Notes: a model not told the origin generated them from the letters alone. A stretch of DNA of 64,000 nucleotides from Thermoanaerobaculia bacterium (GCA_022826745.1 JAJDUI010000037.1:186001-250000), one strand, 5' to 3'; counted from the first letter of the stretch, positions 44,056 through 54,146 are shown. Numbers and translations are program-made.

Positions 44056-46632
44056 CTACACCAGTTCGCTGAGGTGCCTCAGCGCGGCCAGCAGGTCGGG
44101 CGTCTCCGTCAGGACGCCGCGGAGCGGGTCGGTCTTCAGCTTCCTGAGCCGTTTCGGCACGGTCCGGATGTTGTGGTCGCGGAGATCGAGGCCGGGCTTG
44201 ACTTCGGACCAGCGCAGGGGCGTCGACACGGGCGCTGCCGGCAGGGGACGGACGCTGAACGGGGCGACGAGCAGGCGGCCGCGGCCGTTCTGGACGAAGT
44301 CGATGTAGACCTTGCCGCCGCGGCGTTCGGGATTGCGGGTGACGGTGGCGATCTCCGGCAGTTGCCGGCAGATGATCTGCGCGATCAGTTGTCCCAGGCT
44401 GCGCGACTGCTCGTACGTGCAGGCGCCGCCCAGCGGCAGGAGCACGTGGAGGCCGCTCGAACCGCTGGTCTTGACGAAGCAGGGCAGCTCGATCTTCCGG
44501 CACAGGCGCCGGATGGCGAGGGCGATCTCGATCACGTCCTCGAAGGGCGCGTCCTTCGGATCGAGGTCGAGGATGCACCAGTCGGGCTGGCCGAGCTGGT
44601 GCAGCCGGCTGGACCAGACGTGGAGGACGATCGCGGCCAGGTTGGCCACGTAGACCAGGCTCTCCCGGTTCTGACAGACGAAGTACTCGACGTCCTTGCC
44701 GGTCCGCGGGCTCGTCAGCCTGACCGTCTGCAGCCAGTCGGGAGCGAAGTCGGGCGCGTTCTTCTGGAAGAAGGACTTGCCGTCGATCCCGTCGGGATAG
44801 CGGGTCATCACCAGCGGGCGGTCGGAGAGGTAGGGCTGCATCGCGCCGGCGATGGCGGCGTAGAAGTCGATCAGGTCGCCCTTCGTGTAGCCCTCGTCCG
44901 GCCAGAACACCTTGGACTCGTTCGTGACGTCGACCTGCCGTTTCGGCGGCGCCGGCTGGGCGGCTTCGGCGCCGCGGGGAGCGGCGCGGCGGACGCAGTC
45001 TTCGAGTGGTTTGTCGTCACGCAGGCGGAGGAAGACGGGATGCCGGAGCATGCCGTGCGGAGTCCACTCCTTGTAACGGACCTCGCAGATGAACTCGTCG
45101 TCCGGCTCGACCCAGGTCTGGTCCTCGATGCGGCCGCCCATCAGGTGGCCGTCGGTCAGCTCGTTCCCGGCCGCTGCGTCCTCGCCGGCCGGCGCGTGGC
45201 AGGGAGGATCCTCGCGTTGGCGCGGCGACAGAAGCTCCGCCAGGTTCGTCAGGTCCGCGTCGCTGAATCCGGTGCCGACACGACCGGCGTAGACCAGGCC
45301 TCCGGCCTCGGCGTTCCAGACCGCGAGGTGGAGCGAGCCCAGGCCGACCCGGCTGCCCTTGGGCGGCGACATGCCGACGATCGCGAAATCCCCCGTCCGT
45401 TCGGCGCGCAGCTTGACCCAGGACGATGAGCGGCGGCCGGTGTAGCGGGACGCGCCGTCCTTCGCCATGGTGCCCTCGAGTCCCATCGCGACCGCCTGCT
45501 CGAAGAACTCCTCGCCCCGTTCCTCGATGTGGTCCGAGTAGCGAAGCGGCCCGGCGGGCGGCAGAACCTGAGCCAGCCAGTCCTTGCGCTCGAGCAGGGG
45601 CAGCGGCCGCAGGTCGCGACCCTCGAACGCGACGAGGTCGAAAGCGAACAGCGTTGCCGGCCGGCGTACCGAGGCCTGTTCGATGTCGACCGGGCGACTG
45701 AGCAGGGCGCGCGTCTGCAGCCTGGCGAAGCTGGGCCGGCCGCCGCCGTCGAGGACGGTGACCTCGCCGTCGAGCACCAGCGAGTCCACCGGCAGGCGGC
45801 GCAGGGCGCGGGCCAGCTCCGGGTAGAGCGCCGTGACGTCGCCGCCGCGCCGGTAGCGGAGGAAAACGCTGCCGCCTTCCTTGGCGGCGACCAGACGGTA
45901 GCCGTCGTACTTCAGTTCGTAGATCCAGCCGGCGCGCGAGAAGGGCCGGTCAGCGGTTGTCGCGAGCATCAGCGGCAGCGAGCGCGGGTCCACCGGCCGG
46001 CTCGGCGCATCGGAGGCTTCGATCCCGGTCCGCACCTCTTCGATCCGGTCGCATCCGTCCCGAAGCTCCTCGACGGTCAGGCCCGACAGCACGGACTCGG
46101 GCGGCAACCCGTCCTCGTCGTCGCCTTCCTCCTGCGGGCGCGACGCCGCGTCCGGCTTCTTCATCAGCAGCCACTGGCTGCCGTCGTCGGTCTGCCGTCG
46201 ACCGCCCGTGCGGAACAGGGTCCAGACGCCGCGCAGCTTGTAGCCCTGGAGTTCGAACAGCAGCTTGCCGCTCTCCATCCCGGCAACCGGGTCCTCGAGC
46301 GGAACCCAGCGCCCGCTGTCCCAGACGATCATCGCGCCGGCGCCGTAGTTGCCGGCGGGGATGGATCCTTCGAAGTCGGCGTACTCCAGCGGGTGGTCCT
46401 CAGTGGCCACCGCGAGCCGCTTTACCTCGGGGTCGAGGCTGGGGCCGCGCGGCACCGCCCAGGACTTGAGCGTGCCCTCGAGTTCCAGCCGCAGGTCGAA
46501 GTGGACCCTCCTGGCGGCGTGCTTCTGGACCACGAAGCGCCCGCCGCCTGCAGCGGCCCGGGAACCCATCGGCTCGGGCGTCGCCTCGCTCGAACGCTTG
46601 CGGCGGTAGGCCTCCAGATCGCCGTGCGGCAT
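44056..46632 (-). CDS. ligD: ATP-dependent DNA ligase D (NHEJ, PE-LIG-POL)
   Basis: 858 aa from the ATG at 46632; the track's 1242-aa form includes antisense of ku. Domain order is 3'-phosphoesterase (about 25-165: RFVVQKHAARRVHFDLRLE, GNYGAGAMIVWDSG), ligase (about 215-520: catalytic lysine 241 in YELKYDGYR, then DGEVTVLD, LEGTMAKDG, WVKLR), and primase/polymerase (about 560-850: NESKVFWPDEGYTKGDLIDFY, CILDLDPKDAPFEDV with the metal-binding D-x-D, SGSSGLHVLLPL). It seals and processes double-strand breaks with Ku, encoded divergently 69 nt away. All three domains look intact. Confidence 0.95.
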   Translation of the reverse strand: MPHGDLEAYRRKRSSEATPEPMGSRAAAGGGRFVVQKHAARRVHFDLRLELEGTLKSWAVPRGPSLDPEVKRLAVATEDHPLEYADFEGSIPAGNYGAGAMIVWDSGRWVPLEDPVAGMESGKLLFELQGYKLRGVWTLFRTGGRRQTDDGSQWLLMKKPDAASRPQEEGDDEDGLPPESVLSGLTVEELRDGCDRIEEVRTGIEASDAPSRPVDPRSLPLMLATTADRPFSRAGWIYELKYDGYRLVAAKEGGSVFLRYRRGGDVTALYPELARALRRLPVDSLVLDGEVTVLDGGGRPSFARLQTRALLSRPVDIEQASVRRPATLFAFDLVAFEGRDLRPLPLLERKDWLAQVLPPAGPLRYSDHIEERGEEFFEQAVAMGLEGTMAKDGASRYTGRRSSSWVKLRAERTGDFAIVGMSPPKGSRVGLGSLHLAVWNAEAGGLVYAGRVGTGFSDADLTNLAELLSPRQREDPPCHAPAGEDAAAGNELTDGHLMGGRIEDQTWVEPDDEFICEVRYKEWTPHGMLRHPVFLRLRDDKPLEDCVRRAAPRGAEAAQPAPPKRQVDVTNESKVFWPDEGYTKGDLIDFYAAIAGAMQPYLSDRPLVMTRYPDGIDGKSFFQKNAPDFAPDWLQTVRLTSPRTGKDVEYFVCQNRESLVYVANLAAIVLHVWSSRLHQLGQPDWCILDLDPKDAPFEDVIEIALAIRRLCRKIELPCFVKTSGSSGLHVLLPLGGACTYEQSRSLGQLIAQIICRQLPEIATVTRNPERRGGKVYIDFVQNGRGRLLVAPFSVRPLPAAPVSTPLRWSEVKPGLDLRDHNIRTVPKRLRKLKTDPLRGVLTETPDLLAALRHLSELV

Positions 46633-46701
46633 GAGGACCGCATTCTCACAGACCGGTGCCATGCCCCGCGAAAGCGCTTCCGGTGCTAGAATCCGCCGTC
46701 T

Positions 46702-47607
46702 ATGCCTGCTCGTACGGTTGGCGGCGGCACCGTCTCGTTCGGACTCGTTTCGATTCCGGTCCGCCTGTACTCCACGTCGGAGACCTCCGGCGCGGTTCGC
46801 TTCAACATGCTGGACCCGAGCGACAATTCGCGGGTCAAGCAGCAGTTGATCAACCCTCGCACCGGCGACGTTGTCGAGCGCAAGGAGACGATCAAGGGCT
46901 ACGAGTTCGGCAAGGGCCAGTACGTCACCTTCAGCGACGAGGAGATCAAGGAACTCCAGGAGAAGGCGTCGCCGGCGATCGAGATCACCGAGTTCGTGCC
47001 GCTCACCGAGGTCGAGCCGATCTACTTCGAGAAGTCGTACTACCTCGGCCCGGAGAAGGGCGGCGAACGCGCCTACCGCCTCCTCAGCGAGGCGATGCGC
47101 AAGACGGGCCGTTCGGCGCTGGCCAAGCACGCGGCCCGCGGCAAGCAGTACCTCGTCATGCTGCGTCCCTACGGTTCGGGACTCCTGATGCAGCAGTTGA
47201 AGTACGAGGACGAGTTGAAGTCGTTCGACGAGGTGCCGCTGGGCGAGGAGACGGAACTCAAGCCAGGCGAACTGGAACTCGCCGTGCAGTTGATCGAGCA
47301 GATCGCTTCGGATGACTTCAAGCCGGACCAGTACACGGACGAGGTGCGCAAGCGGCTCTGGGACGCCATCCAGAGCAAGATCGACGGCCGCGAGCTCGCG
47401 GACGACGAGACGGAGGCGCCGCAGGCGCAGATCATCGACCTGATGGAGGCGTTGAAGGCGAGCCTGTCGAAGAACGGCGAGACGGACGCGGAGGCAACCG
47501 CCGAATCCAAGCCGGCCAGGAAGGCGTCGGCACAGCGCAAGGCGACGAAGAAGAAGCGGGCTCGACGGGCTGCAGGCGCCCCGGCGAAACGGGCCGTGGC
47601 CGGTTGA
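46702..47607 (+). CDS. ku: Ku protein, bacterial NHEJ
   Basis: 301 aa. The bacterial Ku core is evident: MPARTVGGGTVSFGLVSIPVRLYS, VERKETIKGYEFGKGQYVTFSDEEI, EPIYFEKSYYLGPEKGG, AYRLLSEAMRKTGR, and a LKYEDEL-type helix. The C-terminal 55 residues are rich in Lys, Arg and Ala, as in the DNA-threading tails of Ku proteins that recruit LigD. Ku homodimers bind broken ends and recruit LigD. It is divergently arranged with ligD, so a common promoter region of 69 nt serves both. Confidence 0.97.
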   Translation: MPARTVGGGTVSFGLVSIPVRLYSTSETSGAVRFNMLDPSDNSRVKQQLINPRTGDVVERKETIKGYEFGKGQYVTFSDEEIKELQEKASPAIEITEFVPLTEVEPIYFEKSYYLGPEKGGERAYRLLSEAMRKTGRSALAKHAARGKQYLVMLRPYGSGLLMQQLKYEDELKSFDEVPLGEETELKPGELELAVQLIEQIASDDFKPDQYTDEVRKRLWDAIQSKIDGRELADDETEAPQAQIIDLMEALKASLSKNGETDAEATAESKPARKASAQRKATKKKRARRAAGAPAKRAVAG

Positions 47608-47614
47608 AGTGAGT

Positions 47615-47634
47615 ACCCGTTCGTGAGGACGGGT
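47615..47634. terminator. Hairpin after ku
   Basis: ACCCGT-TCGTGAGG-ACGGGT forms a 6-bp stem with an 8-nt loop, 8 nt after the ku stop, without a T-tract. It could be a weak or Rho-assisted terminator; the rest of the spacer to infC contains a GC-rich run and no gene. Confidence 0.35.
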
Positions 47635-47755
47635 CGCGAGGGCCGCGCTGCGGCCGCGGCCGTGTCCGTTCAACAGACTGGATCCGCACACACTCGCGGG
47701 CGGGAAGCGGCTAAGGTAGCCGTCCGTTCCGGCCCGCGCCGGTAGGAAGCAGTAC

Positions 47756-47761
47756 AGGAGG
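47756..47761 (+). promoter_or_regulatory. Shine-Dalgarno defining the ATC start of infC
   Basis: AGGAGG ends 7 nt before the ATC at 47769, ideal spacing. It is the only good ribosome binding site for the IF-3 frame and is 180 nt upstream of the GTG used in the ORF track. Confidence 0.8.
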
Positions 47762-47768
47762 CCTCGAG

Positions 47769-48296
47769 ATCGCACGCCCATCAAACGAGCCGCGCATCAA
47801 CCACCGGATCCGGAAGACCCCGGTACGGCTCATCGATCAGAACGGCGCCCAGGTAGGCGTCGTTCCCCTGGAGGACGCGAAGAGGAGGGCCCAGGACGCT
47901 CGGCTCGATCTCGTCGAGGTCGGTCCCAACGCGGATCCGCCCGTGGTCCGGGTCATGGACTGGGGCAAGGTCAAGTTCGAGCGCGACAAGAAGAAGCGCG
48001 AGTCACGGAAGAAGGCGGCGACGATCGACCTGAAGGAGGTCAAGTACCGGCCGACGATCGATCCGCACGACTACCAGATCAAGACGGACCGCGCGCTCCG
48101 CTTCCTCCGCGAGGGCAAGAAGGTCAAGGTGACGATCTTCTTCCGCTACCGGCAGCTCCGCAGGCCCGAACTCGGCATCGCCATCCTGGACAAGGTGAGC
48201 GACGCGATCGAGGGCGTGGGCGAGGTGGAGACCCGGTCGGGACTGGAGGGCCGTCAGATGACGATGGTCCTGAACCCGATCGCCCAGGCAGACTGA
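47769..48296 (+). CDS. infC: Translation initiation factor IF-3 (ATC start)
   Basis: 175 aa when read from the ATC at 47769; the supplied track begins at an internal GTG and yields only 117 aa. Upstream codons translate as ARPSNEPRINHRIRKTPVRLIDQNG, an exact-looking IF-3 N-terminal domain (RINxxIR.xxVRLID..G), then VGPNADPPVVRVMDWGKVKFE and the C-terminal domain to RRPELGIAI. IF-3 dissociates ribosomes and discriminates against non-AUG starts; infC in many bacteria itself begins with ATT/ATC to allow autoregulation, matching the situation here. Unusually, rpmI and rplT do not follow and thrS does not precede it. Confidence 0.93.
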   Translation: MARPSNEPRINHRIRKTPVRLIDQNGAQVGVVPLEDAKRRAQDARLDLVEVGPNADPPVVRVMDWGKVKFERDKKKRESRKKAATIDLKEVKYRPTIDPHDYQIKTDRALRFLREGKKVKVTIFFRYRQLRRPELGIAILDKVSDAIEGVGEVETRSGLEGRQMTMVLNPIAQAD

Positions 48297-48321
48297 AGCC
48301 GAAGCGGCGACCGCTCTGTCG

Positions 48322-49458
<1,137 letters not shown>

Positions 49459-49589
49459 TCAGGAAAATTCTATGGTCCGGCGACGATAACCGGAGGCTAA
49501 CATCGTTAGGGAAACGCCGCCGGTTGGTCTCCGGCTGAGCGTAAACAAGGAGGAAGAGGCAGAAGCAGAAACCAAGGGAGGAAAGGCAC

Positions 49590-50201
49590 ATGCGCAAGCT
49601 GCTCATGGAGTGCATCGGCACGCTGTTCTTGATGATGGCCGTGGCCTTCAGCGGGAACAACCCCATCGCCGTCGGTCTGATGTTGGCGGTGATGGTCTAC
49701 AGCGGCGGACACCTGTCCGGCGGACACTTCAACCCGGCAGTGAGCCTGGCCGCATGGATGCGCGGCAAGCTCGGCGTGGCCGACATGGTCCAGTACATGG
49801 TGGCCCAGGTTGTCGGCGCCTGCCTTGGTTGGCTCGTCCACAGCTACCTGATGGGCGGCAGCACGGCGCCGATGCCGACCGAGCATCCGGTCATGCACGG
49901 CGTGGTGGCCGAGGCGCTGCTCGCCTTCGCGCTCGTCACCGTTGTCCTGAACATGATGTCCTCGCGGTCGGCCGGCAACCCGGTCGGCGGCCTGGCCATC
50001 GGCTTTACACTCTCGGCTGCCCTGTACACGGGCGCTGGTGTTTCCGGTGGTGCGTTCAATCCCGCAGTTGGTCTCGGCCCCCAGGTCATGGAAGCGATCA
50101 CGGGCGGCGGCTTCGATGCCAACACCCTGGCGCTCTACGGCGTGGGTCCGCTGGTCGGCGGCGCGGTGGCGGCGCTCGTCTACAAGTTCCTCAACGACTG
50201 A
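49590..50201 (+). CDS. MIP/aquaporin family channel with altered second NPA
   Basis: 203 aa with six transmembrane helices and two half-helices bearing NPA: GGHFNPAVSLAAW (first) and GGAFNPAVGLGP (second). In classical aquaporins the second NPA is followed by Arg (NPARS), which forms the ar/R selectivity filter; here it is valine. The protein is shorter than typical aquaporins (about 230-280 aa) and may carry small neutral solutes or ammonia/CO2 rather than water only. It has a purine-rich leader with GGGAGG before the start. It is divergent from frmA (158 nt) and upstream of a peptidase gene. Confidence 0.85.
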   Translation: MRKLLMECIGTLFLMMAVAFSGNNPIAVGLMLAVMVYSGGHLSGGHFNPAVSLAAWMRGKLGVADMVQYMVAQVVGACLGWLVHSYLMGGSTAPMPTEHPVMHGVVAEALLAFALVTVVLNMMSSRSAGNPVGGLAIGFTLSAALYTGAGVSGGAFNPAVGLGPQVMEAITGGGFDANTLALYGVGPLVGGAVAALVYKFLND

Positions 50202-50238
50202 GATTGACGCCGGCGCACGCCGGCGCCTGAGACCGCAC

Positions 50239-51906
50239 GTGACCCCGGTCCGTCGACCGGGGCACGTTGCGGTGCGTCTGGCGTTGCCGCTCCTTCTGGC
50301 CGCGTCTCCGGGCGCCCGGGCGCAGCAGCCCGGCGCGGCGATCGACGTCCTCGACTACCGCTTCGAACTCGACCTCTCCGACCAGACGGACGAGATCGAG
50401 GGACGGGCGGCCATCGCCTTTCGCGTCCTGCGACCCGTTGGCGAGGTCGAGTTCGATCTCGACGACCCGGCCGCGGACAGCGGCCTGGAAGCCGGAGGAA
50501 AAGCCGGCGACGGCCGGCCGGCCGGCGGCATGGTCGTCTCCTCGGCGACCCTCGCCGACACGGCCCTCCGGTTCCGGCAGCAGGACGACCGGCTCCTCGT
50601 GGCGCTGGACGGCGAGGCCGCGGCCGGCGAACGGCGCCGCATCGAGATCCGCTATCGCGGCGTCCCCGCCGACGGCTTCACGATCGGCACGAACCGCCAC
50701 GGCGAACGGACGTTCTTCGCCGACAACTGGCCGGATCGGGCCCACCACTGGCTGCCGGTCGTCGATCATCCATCGGACAAGGCCACCGTGGCGTTCGTCG
50801 TCACGGCGCCGTCGCACTACCAGGTCGTCGCCACCGGCGCCTTCGTCGAGGCGGTCGACCTAGGAGGCGGCATGCGCCGCACCGAGTGGCGCAGCCGGGC
50901 TCCCATCGCCACCAAGGTGATGGCGGTCGGCGTCGCGCGCTTCGTCCGACACCGGCAAGGCGAAGTCAACGGTGTGCCCGTGGAGATCTGGGTCTACCCG
51001 CAGGATCGGGACGTCGGCCTGCGGGCGTTCGCTCCGGGGCCGCGCGTGCTGGGGAGCTTCGAGCGACGGCTCGGGGACTACCCGTACGCCAAGCTCGCCA
51101 ACGTGCAGACAACGACCCGCTGGGGCGGTCTGGAGAATGCCGGCAACGTGTTCTACGACGAGGACGCGATCCACAGTCGAAGCGGCATCGAGACCTTGAT
51201 CGCGCACGAGATCGCCCACCAGTGGTTCGGCGACGCGGTCACCGAGAGCGATTGGCCCCATGTGTGGCTCAGCGAGGGCTTCGCGACCTACCTGACCGCC
51301 TGCTACCTGGACTGGACGTACGGTCGCGGTCGCTTCATGGGCCAGATGGACGCGGCGCGGGAGCGAGTGCTCGCGTACGTGGCGGAGGCTCCGGACTCGG
51401 TCATCGTGCCGGAGTCCGTGCCCGACCCGCGGCGTCTGCTCAGCCCGAACGTCTACCAGAAGGCGGCCTGGGTGCTGCACATGCTCCGGGGCCAGGTCGG
51501 CGACGGCACGTTCTGGAAGGGGATGCGGACGTACTACGAGCGCTTCCGCGACCGGAACGCCTCGACCGCCGACTTCGCCGCGGTCATGGAGGATGTATCG
51601 GGCCGTGAACTCGAGTGGTTCTTCGACCAGTGGCTGCGCCGGCCCGGCGTGCCGGAACTCGAGGTCGCGTGGCGCTTCGACGAGGCGGCGTCGGCGGTCG
51701 AACTGACGGTTGTGCAGCTCGGTCCGACGATCTACCGCCTGCCGCTGGACGTGGAGGCCGTGCTCGACGACGGCCGCACCGTCCGCGGCCGCGTCGACGT
51801 CGAAGGCGAGCGGACGGCCGCCTCGCTGCCCGTGCAATCCCGACCTGAGCGGCTCCGCATCGACCCGGACGCCTGGCTCCTCATGAGGTACACGGCGCTA
51901 CGATGA
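50239..51906 (+). CDS. M1 family metallopeptidase (exported)
   Basis: 555 aa from the GTG at 50239 (further starts are possible at 50272); it gives a signal sequence RLALPLLLAASPGARAQ. The gluzincin active site is HEIAHQWFGDAVTESDWPHVWLSEGFATY: HExxH plus E 18 residues on. The exopeptidase loop reads GGLENAGNVFY, like GxMEN/GLENAG in M1 aminopeptidases. The C-terminal domain has LEWFFDQWLRRPGVPELEVAW. It should trim N-terminal residues from peptides in the periplasm. It begins 38 nt after the channel gene. Confidence 0.93.
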   Translation: MTPVRRPGHVAVRLALPLLLAASPGARAQQPGAAIDVLDYRFELDLSDQTDEIEGRAAIAFRVLRPVGEVEFDLDDPAADSGLEAGGKAGDGRPAGGMVVSSATLADTALRFRQQDDRLLVALDGEAAAGERRRIEIRYRGVPADGFTIGTNRHGERTFFADNWPDRAHHWLPVVDHPSDKATVAFVVTAPSHYQVVATGAFVEAVDLGGGMRRTEWRSRAPIATKVMAVGVARFVRHRQGEVNGVPVEIWVYPQDRDVGLRAFAPGPRVLGSFERRLGDYPYAKLANVQTTTRWGGLENAGNVFYDEDAIHSRSGIETLIAHEIAHQWFGDAVTESDWPHVWLSEGFATYLTACYLDWTYGRGRFMGQMDAARERVLAYVAEAPDSVIVPESVPDPRRLLSPNVYQKAAWVLHMLRGQVGDGTFWKGMRTYYERFRDRNASTADFAAVMEDVSGRELEWFFDQWLRRPGVPELEVAWRFDEAASAVELTVVQLGPTIYRLPLDVEAVLDDGRTVRGRVDVEGERTAASLPVQSRPERLRIDPDAWLLMRYTALR

Positions 51907-51910
51907 CGCC

Positions 51911-52543
51911 ATGCCGCCTCGCCTGACTGCCGCCGCCGACTTCGAGCGTGCCCACGCCAACAGCGCCTTCGGCACGGTCCTCGCCGACCCCCCTTGGCAG
52001 TTCACGAACCGCACCGGCAAGGTCGCCCCCGAGCACCACCGCCTCAGCCGCTACGCGACCCTCTCGCAGGCTGAGATCGCCGCGATCCCGGTGGCCTCCG
52101 CCTGCGGCGAGGCGGCCCACCTCTACCTCTGGGTGCCCAACGCCCTCCTCCAGGAGGGCCTCGACGTCATGGAGCGCTGGGGCTTCACCTACAAGACGAA
52201 CCTGGTCTGGCACAAGGTGCGCAAGGACGGCGGCCCCGACGGCCGCGGCGTCGGCTTCTACTTCCGCAACACGACGGAACTCGTCCTCTTCGGCGTTCGC
52301 GGCAAGCTGCGCACCCTCTCCCCCGGCCGCAGGCAGGTCAACATCATCCGCACCCGCAAGCGGGAGCACTCCCGCAAGCCGGACGAGCTCTACGACATCA
52401 TCGAAGCGTGCAGCCCGGGCCCGTACCTCGAACTGTTCGCCCGCGGCCGCCACTCGAATCTCTGGACCGCCTGGGGCGACCAGAGCACCGACTACGAACC
52501 GGACTGGCCCACGTACGCGAACGCGAGTGACGCCGCCCGCTGA
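51911..52543 (+). CDS. MT-A70 family adenine N6-methyltransferase
   Basis: 210 aa. The catalytic DPPW motif lies in VLADPPWQF at about residues 24-32, and LYLWVPNALLQEG, KTNLVWHKVRK, GFYFRNTTELVLFG and YLELFARGRHSNLWTAWGDQ match MT-A70 bacterial members. It methylates adenine N6 in DNA or RNA. It is probably a standalone (orphan) methylase; no restriction endonuclease is adjacent. It starts 4 nt after the peptidase stop, so is likely co-transcribed, with DUF2277 following 11 nt later. Confidence 0.9.
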   Translation: MPPRLTAAADFERAHANSAFGTVLADPPWQFTNRTGKVAPEHHRLSRYATLSQAEIAAIPVASACGEAAHLYLWVPNALLQEGLDVMERWGFTYKTNLVWHKVRKDGGPDGRGVGFYFRNTTELVLFGVRGKLRTLSPGRRQVNIIRTRKREHSRKPDELYDIIEACSPGPYLELFARGRHSNLWTAWGDQSTDYEPDWPTYANASDAAR

Positions 52544-52554
52544 AGGAGACCACC

Positions 52555-52866
52555 ATGTGCAGGAACATCCGCGTCCTCTACAACTTCGAACCCCCCGCGA
52601 GCGACGAGGAAGTGCGCGCCGCAGCGCTCCAGTACGTGCGCAAGGTCAGCGGTTCGACGAAGCCGTCGCGCGCGAACGAAGCCGCCTTCGAACGGGCGGT
52701 GAACGCCGTCGCCGAGACGACTGCCCGGTTGCTCCAGGAACTCACCACGACCGCGCCGCTACGCAACCGGGAGGCCGAGGCCGAGAAGGCGCGCGAGCGG
52801 TGGCGGCGGCGCCAGGCGCGGATGGCCGCGGCGGGTCAGGTCTCCGCCGCAACCACTTCGTCGTAG
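52555..52866 (+). CDS. DUF2277 domain protein
   Basis: 103 aa beginning MCRNIRVLYNFEPPASDEEVRAAALQYVRKVSGSTKPSRANEAAFERAV, an almost diagnostic DUF2277 N terminus. The second half is charged and helical (EAEKARERWRRRQARM). The function is unknown; members are small cytoplasmic proteins in many bacteria. Its 3' end overlaps the converging adenosine deaminase gene by 31 nt. Confidence 0.9.
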   Translation: MCRNIRVLYNFEPPASDEEVRAAALQYVRKVSGSTKPSRANEAAFERAVNAVAETTARLLQELTTTAPLRNREAEAEKARERWRRRQARMAAAGQVSAATTSS

Positions 52867-54092
52867 TAGTCGATCACCCGTCGCACGTAGGCCCGCTTCT
52901 CGATGTAGCTGCCGGGGTAGAAGCTCCGCTTGAAGCCGTAGATGATCACGTTGCGCAGGTCCTCGAGCGACAGGTCGAAGGCCTCGCAGGCGGAGGCGAT
53001 CTCCCTGGTCACGGTGGTGCGGGACATCAGGCGGTTGTCCGTGCACAGGGTGACCGAGAGCCGATCCTGGATCATCCGGCCGAAGGGGTGGTCTGAGAAC
53101 CTCTCGAGGCGCTGGATGGACTGCAGGTTCGAGGTGATGCAGACCTCGAGGGTGATCCGCCGGTCGCTGATGTACTGGGCCAGGTTGCGGATGTAGCGCT
53201 CGGGGTCCCTGGCCGCCGCGGAGTCCGGGTTGTCGCGGCGGAGCCGGTCGGCGGCGTAGAGGTGGGTGCCGTGGCCGATGCGGTCGGCCTGAAGCAGCGT
53301 GATCGCCTGGAAGATGCTCTCCGGCCCGTAGGCCTCGCCGGCGTGGATCGTCTTCTTCAGGAAGTGCTGCTGCGCGTAGAGGAAGGCGTCGCGATGCACG
53401 GCGGCCGGGTTGCCCGCCTCGGCGCCGGCGAGGTCGAAGGCGACGACGGGCAGCCCGAGCCGGTCGCGCGCCTCGACGACGGAACGGGCCAGCGACAGCG
53501 AGGCGGCGGCGTGGATCTCCGGCCTGGTCCAGCCGTGGAGCGCGGTGAACAGCCCCCGGTAGTAGGGGCTGTGGCCGGGGCCGAACATGCGGAGGGCGCA
53601 GGCGATGATCCCGTAGCGGAAGGGCGGCTCGGCGCCGTTTCGCACGTTGTTGGTCGCTTCGTGCTCGCGCTGGACGCGGGCGAGCCCACGGTCGACCGCG
53701 GCCAGCACGCCGGCGATGTCGAGATCGGGCCCGGTGTGGAGCTGCGGCGCCAGCCGCACCTCCACGTAGCAGACGTTCTCGGCCAGGTTGTCGGCGCCGA
53801 GCTCGTAGGCGGCCCGCTCCAGAGCCTCGGCGGTGCAGAGAGCCGGCGCGGTGTAGGAGAAGGTGCGGAGGTAGTCCTCGAGGTCGTCGTAGGTCTCCTT
53901 GAAGACGAGTTCGAGGAGGCCCTCCGGCGTCTGGGAGGGGAGTTCCAGGCCGGCGTCGCGCGCCAGCTCGATCAGGGTGTCGAGCCGGAGCGAACCGTCC
54001 AGGTGAACGTGAAGGTCGGTCTTCGGAAGCCTGCCGATGAGATCGGCGCGGGAGAGCGGCCCGTTCAAGTCGGTATCATGCGCGGTCTGCAT
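52836..54092 (-). CDS. Adenosine deaminase family protein
   Basis: 418 aa from the ATG at 54092; the track's 993-aa extension overlaps the oppositely transcribed Gfo/Idh gene. Metal and catalytic motifs are complete: KTDLHVHLDGSLR (HxH), THAGEAYG in IHAGEAYGPESI, RIGHGTHLY, CITSNLQS and CTDNRLMSRTT (Asp-Asn). It deaminates adenosine (or adenine/related purine) to inosine. Length is slightly above that of bacterial Add (about 340 aa) owing to extra helices around 195-230 (RNGAEPPFRYGI). The ATG at 54110 is an alternative start. Confidence 0.9.
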   Translation of the reverse strand: MQTAHDTDLNGPLSRADLIGRLPKTDLHVHLDGSLRLDTLIELARDAGLELPSQTPEGLLELVFKETYDDLEDYLRTFSYTAPALCTAEALERAAYELGADNLAENVCYVEVRLAPQLHTGPDLDIAGVLAAVDRGLARVQREHEATNNVRNGAEPPFRYGIIACALRMFGPGHSPYYRGLFTALHGWTRPEIHAAASLSLARSVVEARDRLGLPVVAFDLAGAEAGNPAAVHRDAFLYAQQHFLKKTIHAGEAYGPESIFQAITLLQADRIGHGTHLYAADRLRRDNPDSAAARDPERYIRNLAQYISDRRITLEVCITSNLQSIQRLERFSDHPFGRMIQDRLSVTLCTDNRLMSRTTVTREIASACEAFDLSLEDLRNVIIYGFKRSFYPGSYIEKRAYVRRVIDYYDEVVAAET

Positions 54093-54146
54093 GGCGCAGT
54101 GTACAGGCATTCGGGTCACTGGGGATTTCCAGCGGGGAGCGAGACG

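Noticed and set aside
46633-47784. N-terminal extension of the 1242-aa LigD ORF
   Set aside because: It is antisense to ku and low complexity; LigD starts at 46632 with a normal PE domain.
51948-53096. 382-aa ORF overlapping MT-A70 and DUF2277
   Set aside because: Alternate-frame shadow rich in Ser, Thr, Pro and Arg.
53262-54146. Upstream part of the 751-aa Gfo/Idh ORF
   Set aside because: Lies antisense to adenosine deaminase; the ATG at 54147 with a Tat signal is the true start.
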